This document shows positions 1-13,185 of a DNA stretch of 64,000 nucleotides, one piece after another. Each line of letters opens with the position of its first letter. The first letter of the stretch is position 1. Under the pieces are notes generated by a model. It had not been told where the DNA came from. It ran no database searches and saw only the letters and a program-made list of their open reading frames with translations. This DNA comes from Adineta steineri. Lineage: Eukaryota; Rotifera; Eurotatoria; Adinetida; Adinetidae. Both the position numbers and the translations under genes were made by a program. The DNA is taken from the NCBI GenBank assembly GCA_905250115.1, contig CAJNOI010000129.1:1-64000 (forward strand). Reading direction: 5' to 3'.

Positions 1-3000
1 GATGGTTATAAAGATTGTTCCAGTGGTGAAGATGAATATCAGAATAATACTTGCTTATTAAATTATAGTTTTCGATTAAAATGTGATCAAGGAACACGAT
101 GTATACATTCAACTGCTATAGCAAATAAATTCGTTCGTATATTTCTATGAAAATTTTTCTTTTTATAAATTTTTAATTAATTATTATAGAAAGATTGTAA
201 TGATGGAATGGATGAAACATATTTTATACGTCGGTTATGTAATTGGATATATACAGATGAATGTCGTAGTTTTCGAAATGAATCTCGTCGATTTAATTTT
301 ACTTTTGAACAACTTTGTAATGGTTTTACTGAAATTTCTTCTGATTTAGAAGGAAATACCGATGAAACAGATTGTCGTAGTGATGAATGGAATTGTGTTA
401 ATTTTCATACAAAATGTGATAATATTTGGAATTGTCCAAATGGAGAAGATGAATTAGGTTGCGGAAAACCAAATTTAGCTTCACGTCATTGTAATAAAAC
501 AACACATTTTTGTTTGGATATTCAAAATGGTTTACCAATATGTTTACCTTTAAATAAAGCTAATGATGGTATTATTGATTGTATTGGTTCAATAGATGAA
601 CGATCTTTTTGTCGTTCAAAATATCCATATGATTATGTTCTTCGATATCGATGTTTAAATTCTGATATATGTATTTCACCATTTCAAATATGTGATTGTC
701 ATCAAGATTGTCCTTTAAATGATGATGAAACAATAGCATGTCGATGGATGAATAATGGACAAACATCATTATGTCACAAACATGATTTTCGATGTAGAAA
801 TGGAATAGTATATAATTATACAAAAGGAAGTTTTCGATGTGATGGATCACTTTTTCATTGTAAAGATGGAGAAGATGAACTTTTTTGTGATTTAATTGAA
901 TATCATCCTGGTACTCGAGTAAATTCTTTAGATATGAATAATTATCCATTACAGAAACAAATTAAACAACAAAGATCATATATTGATCATATGATTATAT
1001 GGTATTGTAATCGTGGTTTATATGTTCGTTCATTGGAAAGTACATCTGGATTCGTTTGTTTATGTCCAATTTATTATTATGGTGATCGATGTCAATATCA
1101 ACGTAAACGAATAACTACTATATTTCATATTGAATTAACAGGTTCATTTAATCGAAATTTTCCTACAATGAAATTTCTTGTTTTATTAATACGTGAAAAT
1201 GAAAAACGAATAATATTATCACATGAACAATTTCTTTATACACCACTTGAATATTGTTCACCAAAATATATAATACATTTAGTTTATCCCATAAATGATT
1301 CATTATCTTTATATTCAAATGATTCAATTGAAGTTCTTATGTTTACTAGTTCAATTGTTGAACATCATTCAACATGGATATTTAAAATTCCATTTCATTT
1401 TTTACCTGTACAACATATAGTTAAACGATTATTTATTTCTAATATTGATACTTTTGATAATTCAATTGAAAGAATAATTAATAAAAAGAATTCAAGTTCA
1501 TGTTCATTGGATTCATTTTATATTGGTTATGATATAAATCTTAATCGAGATATTTGTGTATGTCCATTAAATCGTATTGGTTCTCGTTGTTTAATTCCAT
1601 TTAATCCATGTACGAATTGGAGTTGTAATTATCATGGACAATGTTATCCGAATGATGAACGTGCTCATCCAAATTCTCAATTTCGATGTATTTGTGATTT
1701 AGAATGGTATGGAAAACGATGCGAAAATAAAAAATTTCGCTTTGATATTTCATTTACTGATTCGAAAATGATTTCATCATCTACTATTGCACTTATTCAT
1801 TTAATTATCCCATCAACATTTCGTGAAGAAACATATCTAACATCGTTCTATCGTTTCCATAAAGAAATATTAAATTTAACATTTTTCCTTGAATTAACAT
1901 TCGATAGTTCTGATTCTTCTGGATTAATTTCTTTTATTCAATTATTTAAAGATCTTAATCATGGTAGTTATTATTTATTAAATTTTATTACACAAGTTAA
2001 TGAATCATTAAGTGAAATGAATGTTATTGTTGATCCAAAGAATAGATGTCGATCAGTTGAAGAATTATTGAATAAAACGATTCTTTCTCAACCCTATTTA
2101 CGTCGTGTTAAATATTATCAACAAATATGTTTGAAAAAAAAATTAATTGAAAAATTTCAATGTTTTTATGATGAACAATTAATGTGTTTATGTGATAAAA
2201 CAAATCATGCTTATTGTTTTAATATAAATTCAACGTATAGCGGATGTCCATGGAATAAATGTAGTGAAAGAGGAATTTGTATAAAAGATCATGAATTATG
2301 TCCAAAAAATTCATTTTGTCTTTGTAATTCATGTAGTTATGGATCAGTTTGTCAATTCGCAACTGAAGATTATATGCTTTCTCTTGATGCTATTATTGGA
2401 TCTCATATAAAACCAAAGATTACAAATCTATATTATCAAACAACTACTATTCAAATAACTTTTATAGTTATAATTATTTTAGGTTTTATTGGAATAATCT
2501 TAAATATATTATCAATTGGAACATTTAATAATCGAACTACACAAGAAGTTGGTTCTGCATTTTATTTATTAACATCAGCATTTCTTGGTCTTTTTACAAT
2601 TATTTTATTAATGTGTAAAATGGTTTTATTATTATTTGATAAACAAAATAATTTAAGTTGTTCATTGATTGAATTTTCATTTAAATGGTTTTTAACAAGT
2701 TGTGAATGGTTAAATTCGTGTGTTGCCATTGAACGATGTACAGCATTATTATATAAAACTCATTTTTCTCGATCGAAAAGTAAATATATATCGAAATGTT
2801 TAATTCCTAGTGTAATTATTTTCGTTGGTATAATATCATTACCAGAAATATTCTTTCGTCGAATGATAATTGATGAAGAAGATAAACGAAATTGGTGTGT
2901 TTTTACTCTTAATAATGATAGTCGACCAAAGATTTTTCAATGTTATATTGCATCAAATTTATTTCTATTCTTCGTACCAATAATTATTAATTTAGTAAGT

Positions 3001-3369
3001 AGTATTATTATTATTCGAGAAACTTTTAAATTAAAACAAAGAGCAAAATGGAATTTTAATAGAAACATTAATCAAGCACATCAATGGAGTATACGATTGA
3101 TTTTTATTAAAAAACAAATTATGAAACACAAACATATTCTTTTAGGTCCTCTTCTACTTGCTATTCTTTCATTTCCTCGAATTTTATTTCTTTTTACATT
3201 TGTATGTAAAAAACTTGATCATCGGCCATTTTTAAGTTTATTTGCTTATTTAATTGGTTTTATTCCTTCAATGACAATTTTATTTCTGTTTATTTTACCT
3301 TCAACTGTGTATCGGTTAGCTTTACGTTCGTTGATAAAACGAATTTTTTACAATCGTATTCTAAACTAA
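1..3369 (+). CDS. LDLa/EGF-repeat ectodomain seven-transmembrane receptor (5' partial)
   Basis: The gene enters from the left edge. Exon 1 (1-132, frame 1) is followed by a 57-bp GT-AG intron (133-189) and one long exon (190-3369, TAA stop), joined in phase 0 inside an LDLa module (KDCNDGMDE). The ectodomain has about five LDL-receptor class A modules (Cys-rich, ending in acidic DGEDE/DELGC-type motifs) within 1-900. Three or four EGF-like modules follow (for example CICDLEWYGKRC near 1700, CLCNSC near 2325). From about 2450 to 3320 there are seven hydrophobic helices. A Cys sits before TM3 (LSCSL) and in the second extracellular loop (NWCVF). ERC occupies the DRY position and the TM7 NPxxY motif is degenerate. 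This suggests a rhodopsin-like GPCR of a rotifer-expanded class; ligand unknown. No signal peptide is visible because the 5' end is missing. Confidence 0.85.
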
Positions 3370-3400
3370 TTCTCTTTCTTGTAGAGAAGAGTTTTGCAAG

Positions 3401-3406
3401 AATAAA
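3401..3406 (+). terminator. Poly(A) signal of the 7TM receptor gene
   Basis: AATAAA lies 32 bases after the TAA stop of the receptor, in the short spacer before the convergent esterase gene. A second AATAAA-like run occurs about 60 bases further on. Confidence 0.5.
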
Positions 3407-3667
3407 TTGTTTGCTTCCTTGTGTGTCCGTGCCTTATTGATTGTTTGAAGAATAATGTAAAAATAAAACAAATTATGTTTCTTAAAACTTTACCAGAGGT
3501 GATTAAGCACGTGGAATCCGAAATCGATTTGAATTATTAAATAATCTACTGAGCATGTATATTGACAAGTGAGACATGAGTAACATAGTACTCTGAATAA
3601 ATAATTCGTTGATAGTCTCAAAATAATTCGTTTACGAGGGGTTCTATGCAATTTTGACAACATATAC

Positions 3668-3706
3668 GAGGGTATGGGTGACGAAGAATGAGTTTCTACC
3701 CACACC
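3668..3706. repeat. Telomere-like short inverted repeat (copy 1)
   Basis: GAGGGTATGGGT and, after a short loop, ACCCACACCCTT form a near-complementary stem. This is one member of the GAGGGTGTGGGT/ACCCACACCCTC family seen throughout the window. It sits between two convergent genes. Confidence 0.6.
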
Positions 3707-3826
3707 CTTGTCATCTCAAATGAAGTGTAACTAAACTGTATTTAATATATCAATGCAAAAAATTCTAACTATAGGTTACAGATACTAGTGAGGAGAAAAC
3801 AAATGTAAAAGTTCAATCTACAGTTT

Positions 3827-4998
3827 TTAGTCGAATTTTGTTTTCATCCATTCGTTAATATTATCAATTGTATTTCGTGCTTCAGGATAGTAAAGATAAA
3901 ATATTGGATAAACATGCATTAAATGTACAGCTACTTCAAGTGTAACATCAACATTTGCTTGTTTTGCTCTCTTAACAATTTCTCTTGAATCATCTTCTGT
4001 TATTTCAGCTGTACCAACATTAACATACATTGGTGGAAATCCTTTGAATGAACCATATAAAGGACTAATGAGAGGATCCTTATGAGAAAAATGAATTTGT
4101 TTAGGACCTAGTATTTGTGCGGCTACCCAGGTACTATTATGATCGAAAAGAATTGGATCAATAGGACGATTACGCGTATAACTTTCTCCAGATGATGAAA
4201 TATCAGCCCAAGGTGATAGAAGAATAACACCACGAGGAACAGGAAGTTCACGAGTAATTAATGCTTGCATTGTTTGTAATGTAAGACCACCACCAGCTGA
4301 ATCACCCATAATCATCATCCGAGATGATGAAATATTTTGATCAAGTAGAGCATGGTAGAGTGCAATTGTATCATCAACAGCAGCTGGATATGGATGTTCT
4401 GGAACAAGACGATATTCTACATGAAGAACATTTATATTGAATATACGAGATAAATAACATTCAAAACCACTATACGCTATTAAAAATAAATAATATTTAA
4501 CATTATTAGAGAATAAAACTTACTATTAATATCACCAGTCATAAAGCCTCCACCATGAATATAAATTAATATTTTATCACTATTCTTAGATGAACTTTTC
4601 AGTTGATTAGAAACCCAATATCCATCTGTTGTATGTGCATTATATTTAAATATTTCTTTTCTAATTTGACATTCAGCTGGTTTCGGACTAATGTTAGTTT
4701 GTCCCATAGTCAAACGTAATTCTTTAATTATAACAAGTGGATCTACTGATGTATCAATTTTTGTTAATGGTTTCATACGAATCAAATCTTCAAATGCTCG
4801 ATAATCAGCACTTAATGTTGGTCGAGTTTTATCTGGTATAAGAGAATTTTTTAATGAAAACATTGAATGTATTAAACGAACAGCAAGATACGAAGGACTA
4901 GTTGAACCATATCGAAGAGGAATAGCAATAGCGACAATCAAAATAATTATAGTCAATTTTTTTAAACAACCGAACAGACCATTTTGAAATAACGTCAT
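3827..4998 (-). CDS. HSL/AADAC-type alpha/beta-hydrolase (membrane-anchored esterase)
   Basis: The model is complement(join(3827..4476, 4524..4998)), with a 47-bp GT-AG intron and a 374-residue product. An N-terminal hydrophobic segment (about residues 13-29) predicts a signal anchor. The hormone-sensitive-lipase family signatures are in order: oxyanion-hole HGGG (148-151), HVEYRLVPEHPYP just after the splice junction, nucleophile motif GDSAGGG (Ser218), the acid region VGTAEITEDD (Glu316 in the usual acid position), and HVYPIF (catalytic His346). The intron falls between HGGG and YRLVPE, and splicing restores the family motif exactly. It probably hydrolyses short acyl esters or xenobiotic amides in the ER or at the cell surface. 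This family is ancient, and some bdelloid members look bacterial, so origin is left open. It is convergent with the upstream receptor gene. Confidence 0.9.
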
Positions 4999-6353
4999 TT
5001 CGTTTAGTTGTAAGACACGATTTTTTTTTCTTCATATATACATATGTATGTTTTTGTAACCTTCGTCATTACTTATTTGTTGTACAGAACATGTGATGTT
5101 TTTTTTCTTTTCTGTTCTGTTCTGTTATTATGTTGACATTATACAAGCCTAAAATATCGTTCTGCAACACATTACCAATATGCCAATATGATGAGAAATA
5201 ACATGAGAATATATAGAAAAAAAACAAACCATCGCAAAATAGTTTTTACGTAACCAATTAGAATTGTCAATTTATATTAAATAATAAATTATTTTCTCTC
5301 TTACATTTGAAATCTTCTAAAGTAACTATTTTTGATAAAGAAAAATGAAGGCTTCTCCATCCCTCGTAAAAGTCAATTTCTGTCAAGAAATCACGATTTA
5401 AAAAAAAACGGAAAATGTTTTTTACTTTTTCTCGATTAGAGCGCCATTTTGTAAACGTATTTCCAGTAATCTGAACTTATCAGGATTTTTCTATGCTTGA
5501 AAAATAAGATATATATACCATCCTCAAATCATACGAAATTGAGTTGAAAATTTTACGCGATTTCAAAGTACTTGCTCCTAACATCATGTTTTGAGAATAA
5601 CAATAACTAATATTGTTTTATCTAATCTGATATTTAAAGTGTAGTTTTTTGTTATTTATCTAATGCTTAAATGACAGAGTATAAGTTTCATCATCGTTTT
5701 ATTTTCATTCGGACTTTTGCAAAGGGATCAACAATTGACCTACTTCAATAAAAATCAATATTATATCATTTCAATTCAATCGAGAAAAAGCAAATGTTAA
5801 GGACATAATTCACGTTGTGAATAAAATCAACGAGAACACCATTATATATTGAATGATTTTTCTAGAAATCTTTCGATTATTTTATGTAACACGGATCTAA
5901 ATCGAATTCTTTTTTTTTCTAAATGATGTTTTAATGAAACTAGAACCAAATACTTGATTTTAACAAAATCAGGGTCTTCTCTAAAAGAATTAATTTTAAA
6001 ATTTGATATTGTACAGAAAATGCGATCTGACTAAATAATATTAGGTATGATTGATTTATTTAGATCTACAGTATACACAGAATACAATAGCTCGATGGTT
6101 CTCTTTTGTTAAAAGAAATATCTTGAGGGTGCGGGTGTGGGTGCAGTATCAATCAGAAACCCACACCCTCAAGATGAAAGATACCAAGTAATTAAGTTTG
6201 CTTAATCATTTTATTAATAGTTTATTTAGAATGATGAAAAAGTTATGTTAAAATAAATGAATTAATAAAAAGATTAGTGGTGAAGTGGTTAAAGAAATGA
6301 AGCATGTATGTAAAAAACTAACTATGAACTTTTAAATATAATATAAATATTTG
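4999..6353. other. AT-rich spacer
   Basis: I see no credible coding region or RNA gene here. The stretch holds homopolymer A/T tracts and, at 6121-6174, a strong short inverted repeat listed separately. Confidence 0.5.
6121..6174. repeat. Telomere-like short inverted repeat (best-preserved copy)
   Basis: The left arm is TCTTGAGGGTGCGGGT (6121-6136) and the right arm is ACCCACACCCTCAAGA (6159-6174). They are reverse complements with one mismatch over 16 bases, around a 22-base loop. The left arm continues as GTGGGTG. This copy defines the family consensus used for the others. Confidence 0.85.
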
Positions 6354-9300
6354 TCAGTTAATAATAGCTTTTTCTGATGCACATCGACCAAAATTTTCTG
6401 GTGAATACATTTCTTCCGCTTTGGCTGGTGGTACTATAAATGTACCAGCACATGTTGCACGCATAACATAACTCCATTCATATACACCTGGCCATAATAA
6501 TGATCGAAATGCTTCAGCACGTTCATCTCTTAAGTTTTCATGTTCAGTCCAACCAAGAATTGAATGTGGTTGACATCCAAAATAACAATTATTTCGATTT
6601 GATCTTGTAACTGACGATTCTGTATCACCTGTTAATATACCCTTTAATTGTGTATTTAATGGTTCACAACCAGCTGGTAAATAATCAACTAATGCTATAT
6701 GATATCGTCGTTGTGTAGTAGTCATTGTTAATATAACTTTGACTTTTTCACCTAACTTCAATTTCCATATACCATCGGATTGTTTTTGAACATGTGAAGG
6801 ATCATCGACAGCCATGTATGTTCGTTCAATTTTAAAACCATAATTAACGGCATCTAATTGTAGGCTTGATGGAGCATAATTTAATGCAATACGATAATAT
6901 AATCGACCACTGCCATCTTTCTGCATGATCAAATTTTTATTCTGATCATCGATTTCTGCATTGGATGATGATGGTAACAAAATTACTTTCATTGGAATAT
7001 TTACTGTATGTGTATCTGTTGTTCGATCTTTAAATTAAGAAACAAAATGATTATATTAACAATGTTAGTAACAGATATTTTATTCTTATTCGTCTTACCT
7101 TTATATTGATGTTGACCACAATAATCATTATCTAACCAAATATTAGCAATAAAATCTGGTGTATCTCTTTCTTTGATATTAAAATATTTTTCTAATGCAA
7201 TTAATACAAAACAATTTTCTTGTGTTGATTTCCATGCACCTTTGACTTGATGTGCTTGTAAACCTTTACATAATTTCGTACAAATAGTTGAATTTGGATC
7301 AATATATAATAATGCTTCTAATAGAATAGCATCTGTTCGTTGATCTGAATGTAACATAACGGATTGACCATCATCACCATAGGATGTTATAAAATTTGCT
7401 GTTTCACTTGTTTCATTTACTTTACCTTTCAAATGTTTATATATTGTTTCAATTAATTGATCTGTCTTATCATTTTTCTCTGTAGATAATGATATTAACA
7501 ACCAGCCTAATGCTTCTAAACTAAGTTTATTCAATCCACTTCGTACAAATAATTCTAATGCTTCATTAGCTACAATTTGAAGATGTTTCGCACGCACATA
7601 TAATGCATAACTGATCAAACTAAATCGAGTTGTTTCACACCAATGTTTACTATAGGGTAACTTATCAATTTCAGATTCAATATTTGTAAGATAGTTCAAC
7701 ACATTGTCCAGCATATACATGTCAACATTACATATCTTCAAAAAATAATACAAAATGTTTTTAATAAATTAGACAGATAGAAAACGATTCTTGCCTGTTT
7801 TTTTATAACAACAACCAAACAATGTGCAGTATGTACACTTACAAATGGATCAGCATAAGAATCATTCCTATTTGTCCAATAACCAAATCCACCATTAGAA
7901 AATTGACGACCTTTCAATGTATTCATATCTGTTTGTAATTTAGTTGTCATTATTGATATATCTGGTAAATCTTTACAATGAAATGCTTGTAAAACATCCC
8001 ATAACGATTGTATACCTAATAATCGTGAACTTAATTGTTCTGTACATTCATATGGATATGTATAAAGTGAAATAATTGCATCTGTTAATGAAGCTAATGC
8101 TGTTGAACTTGTTGATATTGATAATTGACCAAATTGTGGAATAACATTCTCTGGTGTTTTGATTGGTTGAAAAATAACTTCTTCTTCACATATATCACCA
8201 TATGTTGCAAATGCTTCAGATGTTGCTGGTGTGAAGACAGGTATACTTAATTCAATTGCATCACCAAATGATGTTTGTGATTCATTGGCAGCAGTACTGA
8301 CTATAAATTGAAATCGAGCTGTGCCTGCATGAGTTGTCGATATTGGAAATGTAAGTGCAGCTCGTTTACCTGGTTGAAGTTGAATTGAATAACCAACTTC
8401 TTGTTGATTGTCTTCTGATGTTATTAATTTTGCATTAGTTGCTTTTAAACCAGCATGTAATAATAATGATTGATCAGTTTGGTTTTGTAAAACAACTGAA
8501 AAATGAGCTGTATCTCCATAATTAAGAAATCTTGGTGGTGAAGGTCGAATCATAATTGGTAATTGAACAGTAAATGACATTTCGCCTAAACCATATTGTT
8601 TATCATTTGTTGCTATGGCCCATACACGATAGCGTGTTAAATTATCAGGTAACTTAAATTCAAATGAAACATGTCCTGATGAATTAGTAATTAATGATGG
8701 TACCCAACATGCTAATGGATTAAAATTCGATCGAACAGCTATTTTTTGTTCACTACCACCACAAGTAGCTCCATACGAACCTCCAAATGCAGCACGATCC
8801 GTATAACACTCCATATTCATATTGCTCATCATACATGATTCAAAATGCACATGTTCGTCTTGCTTTCGTTGCATATCTTTCTTAAATTGTTCCATATCTT
8901 GCATTTTGAATAATAAACAACGATTTCTACCATGGTATTCTGTAATATTTGCTGGTCGATTCGGATAATATATATCCAATGGACTAGTTAATTTGTAATC
9001 AGTTAATGATAAAATAGCTTCATCAACAACAATCAAACAAACTTCAGCTTTGTCTACAGGTACTTTATCTGTATATTGTGTAACATTAACATCTATATGA
9101 ATAATTGATGATGGTGTATATGTTTTGTCTGTTTCTTTTGTATTAACTAATATATTTAGTTTATACAAATCTCTTGAGACTTCTAATGATACTGTACCAG
9201 TAGCAATTGCTGGACGATTTGATGAATTAACTATTTCTGTTTCTCTTGGAATAGAACCTGCTAACTCAACACGAACAGTAAATCCTGGTATCCAATCTTT

Positions 9301-12300
9301 TGATATTTTAAATTCAACAGTTGTTGAATCTTTTTCAGGTTCAATGTGAAATTGTATTGGTTGAGAAATTTGACCTTCACAATCAAATATAACTAAACCA
9401 TTAGCTGGACTAAAAGGTGCTAAGATTAATAATTCACATGTATCATCTGGTTGATAATTTGTTGCATTAGGTATAATTGTTAGTGTATCAGTTGGAACAT
9501 ATTCCACTTTCTGTTTTTCCATTTCTTTTCCACTACCGCCAGCAATATAAAGATTATCATAGAAACTCATAGCTAATCGTCCTTGTTCATCTTTGACAGT
9601 ATATGATATATTGTATTGACCTCCTAATATAAAAGAAAATTTTAAAAAATATAATAAAAAAACGAATAAATAAACTACATGACAGAGATATATGCATAGA
9701 AAGACAGTTGAGATTTAATCTTTTACCTAGTTTTGGTATAAAATCCATATTGATTGCATCTTTATTGGAACTAACATTTGTGAATTTTTGTTCATCTCTT
9801 ATTTCTTTAAATACAATTAAACCATTTTCATCTTCTTTTTTTTCTTGACCAATGCCAACTATTTTACATTCAATTGAAATATTATCAATTAAATTTCCAT
9901 CAATATCTGTAACAATGACTTTTGTTTGTACAAGTTTATCTTTTTTACCATAATTATTTACTAATTGGAATCCAATATAATATAGGCATGGATGAACGAG
10001 AAATTGTGTTTGAGTTTCCTGTGTTTGATTATTCAAATCAGTAATAGATGCTAATGCACGAATTATTGTTGGTCTTGGTTCTTTTTCAATACCATGATAA
10101 CCCATCTTTATTTCATGTGTACCTTTATTATCTGTTATACCCTAAAGACAAAACAAATATATGCTTTTGCTAAAATTATATACATGATGAAGTCAATGTG
10201 AACTATCATTTTCTTTACTGTTACTTTAGATAAATTACCTGAAAATGCTTTGTTGGATATATTATTTTATTATCATTACTATAACCAAACCAGCAAAAGA
10301 ATGGTTGAGCTCGTCCAAATGTATAATCAGATCTGTTGGCTGGTGTAAATGTTGTTGTTTCAGCATGTATTGCCCATTGAACACTGGCATCATTTAAATA
10401 ACCACCAGTAAATAATTTTCCTTGACAAGTAGCTATAACGTATTCATAATTATTTGGATGACAATAATGTACTATTGATGGTCGAGTCATTGATGAAACT
10501 TCATACTCTGGTCTACGAAACTCTTGAACTGTGAAATGATGTGTTGTTTCACCTTTTGCATCTGGTAAACTGAAGTTTACCCATGCACTACCTGACAATA
10601 ATAATAATAATAATATCAATATGTACTCAAAATCAATCAACATTTGTATCTAGACAAACAATAAATACACAATCTTACCTAAGTTAGCATTATCAGGTAA
10701 TGTAAATTTGATATCAAAGGCACCATAATTATTTAATTCGACTTTTGATTGTTGAAGTTGTTCACCACGAGGATCATAAATAGTATAATCAATGATACCT
10801 TGAGCATAAGTTGGTAATTTTGCATCACCTTTTACTTCTAGTAATCGAACATATCCTTTGATATGCACATCTTCCTTTGGTTTATATAGATTTCGATCAT
10901 TAAATACATGCCAAACGTAAACATTAGGGTTTGATACATAAGAATAAATATCTGTTAGAATACATAGATCATCATCTTTTTCTACGATTAATATTTCATT
11001 TCCTGATTCATTATTTTCAGATTTATAGTTTAAAATACTGCATAATCCTTGTTGATTTGTTTCTTCTTTCTTGTCCCGTATTGAAACAATTGCTTGATTG
11101 ACAGGTATACCAGACATTAATTCAGTAATCCATGCAGTTAATCTGACGTCTGTACCTATGAGAAAAAGAATCTATATATGGACGTACCTTCAATCTTCTC
11201 AAATATAATTACCTGAAGAAACAAATAGATCAACTGCTAATCGTGTACATTGTAACCAGGCTGATATAACCTGTTTACGTTCCCAATGATTACGTTGACA
11301 TTCTTGCCATGCTTTTTCTGTTGGTTCAATAAAGATAATTAGTTGGCCTACACCAGAATTTTTTGTTAAATATGATTTTAAAGGAACTTTTATCTCTTTT
11401 GGTTCATCACGTTCACAATTGGTTTGTATAACTTCATTTAACAATTCTTCTCCAGGTAATTGATGGTACGATTCTTCTTCTCCATATCTGTAAAAGAATT
11501 GCTCAAAACAAGGTAAATTTAGATTATAATGTTCTGGTTTGACTCGATTAATACGCAATGTTATTTCAGAATAATTATAAACCATAAATGGATAAAATGG
11601 TTCATCCAATACACCAGGATCCATGATAATCATACCTATAAAAAAATTCTCTTTTTATTAATAATCAATGTCTTTTCTTTTTTTATGTACCTGTAGCACC
11701 CGATATATCTCCAAATAATGTTGGTGAATCATGTACATGAAACTGAATTGGTTGTTCAGAATAATCATGTTCTAATGTTTGACCATGAATATCTTTCAAT
11801 AATTCTGATTGTATAACTAGTGTATAAATAGTATTTGGTTTAGAATTATTATGTATTGTTATTTGTCGATCATTGTATTCGACATGTTCAATACCTAATC
11901 CACTAACGTCTGGTTCGATTTTAAATAATGATTTATTAATAATCGAATGATCTAATGAACTATTGAATGTTACAGACCAACTATGGCCAGGACTACAGGA
12001 TGCTTGGTATTCATTTTTTTTATTTGGGTACCAATCAATAATTTTTAGAGGTTCATAAGTCTGAAAATTAGCTGACCACTCTGATGTTGTTACTAATGGG
12101 CCTTCGGCAGATGGACAACCTGCCGGCAATTGAATTGTATATTGTGTTGCTTTTAATAAACCATTTTTAAATGTAAATGCAACATATTTCTCATCATTGC
12201 CTTCAATACCATCTATGTATGATTTAAATTCTTTTTTTGCTGTAACTTCATCTACTAGTTCTAATTCGTTATTTTCTATTTCATTTTTATCATTGCTTAT

Positions 12301-13185
12301 TACACGTAAATACTGTAAAATTGTATTCCCATCAATTTTTTGATCAAATAATAGAAAACAGATCGGTTTCAGTGTTGAAACTGTTTCATCTGGTAAGAAT
12401 TGAAGAACATTTGGTGTTGTTGTTGAGAATTCAAACAATAATTCATCTGCTAGTTTTCCTAAAAATAACGCGAACATTAAAGAAAAATGAAACTTCTCAG
12501 CTCTTCAGACAGATTTACCTCCAATTGCTGATACACAATGTTGTTTGTTAACTTTTAATATATATTTTGTTGAAAATGGTAAACGATGTTTTGGTTCAAA
12601 CTGAACTGTTTTCGTTCCCGACCATCTCCATCGACCCTCTATCGCAGGTGTTAATGATATACCAAGATCTTCGATATTTATTTGATCATTTAATGATGAA
12701 ACAGCAATCATAGGTTGATTAAATGTTATGGTAACAGTTGCCAATGGATAATTGATTTGTGTTTCACTTGGAGAATATCTTTCAATGATCAGTGGGCCAG
12801 CTTCTTGTTTAGCTAATTGTTTCAATTGTTCGATATTAAGATCAAGATCTTGTTTACGATCTTCTGAAGGTGGTGGAAATCGTGCTTGTATTATTTTACT
12901 TGTTTTTGGTGCTTCAATTGTTTCTTCACGTTTAAAAAATTCTTGATCATCCATCGAATCTGCAACCAATTCAGAACTACCTCGAGTGAATAACTGTTGT
13001 AATTGATCTGCAGTTAAGTTCTGTTGATGCTGTTGTGAATCATCATCGTTTAATGATGTCTTTTCAGCGTCAATTGTAATTTGTTCATCAGTTTCATTTG
13101 TTTCAGTAATATTAAATTGAAACTCATGGGGTTCAGATTGTTCATCGTTAACCGTTTGATCCGGAATTAGTTGTCGTATTCTCAT
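6354..13185 (-). CDS. Bacterial-type alpha-2-macroglobulin (thioester protease inhibitor family), nine exons
   Basis: The model is complement(join(6354..7027, 7099..7735, 7795..9623, 9727..10141, 10239..10591, 10679..11155, 11213..11635, 11691..12458, 12519..13185)), 2080 residues, all phases consistent. The start has an in-frame TAA upstream. Macroglobulin-like beta domains lead to the thioester motif YECTEQ (Cys1561), in the context YPYECTEQ typical of bacterial members. An alpha-helical TED follows, then a C-terminal domain with [19 protein letters not shown] and [14 protein letters not shown], all hallmarks of bacterial (YfhM-like) proteins rather than vertebrate A2M. Bacterial relatives trap attacking proteases through the thioester. 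The N terminus is acidic and Gln-rich, with no signal peptide or lipobox, so an upstream signal exon may be missing. Intron 7736-7794 is GC-AG. Likely horizontally acquired and then intron-colonised (inference). Confidence 0.9.
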
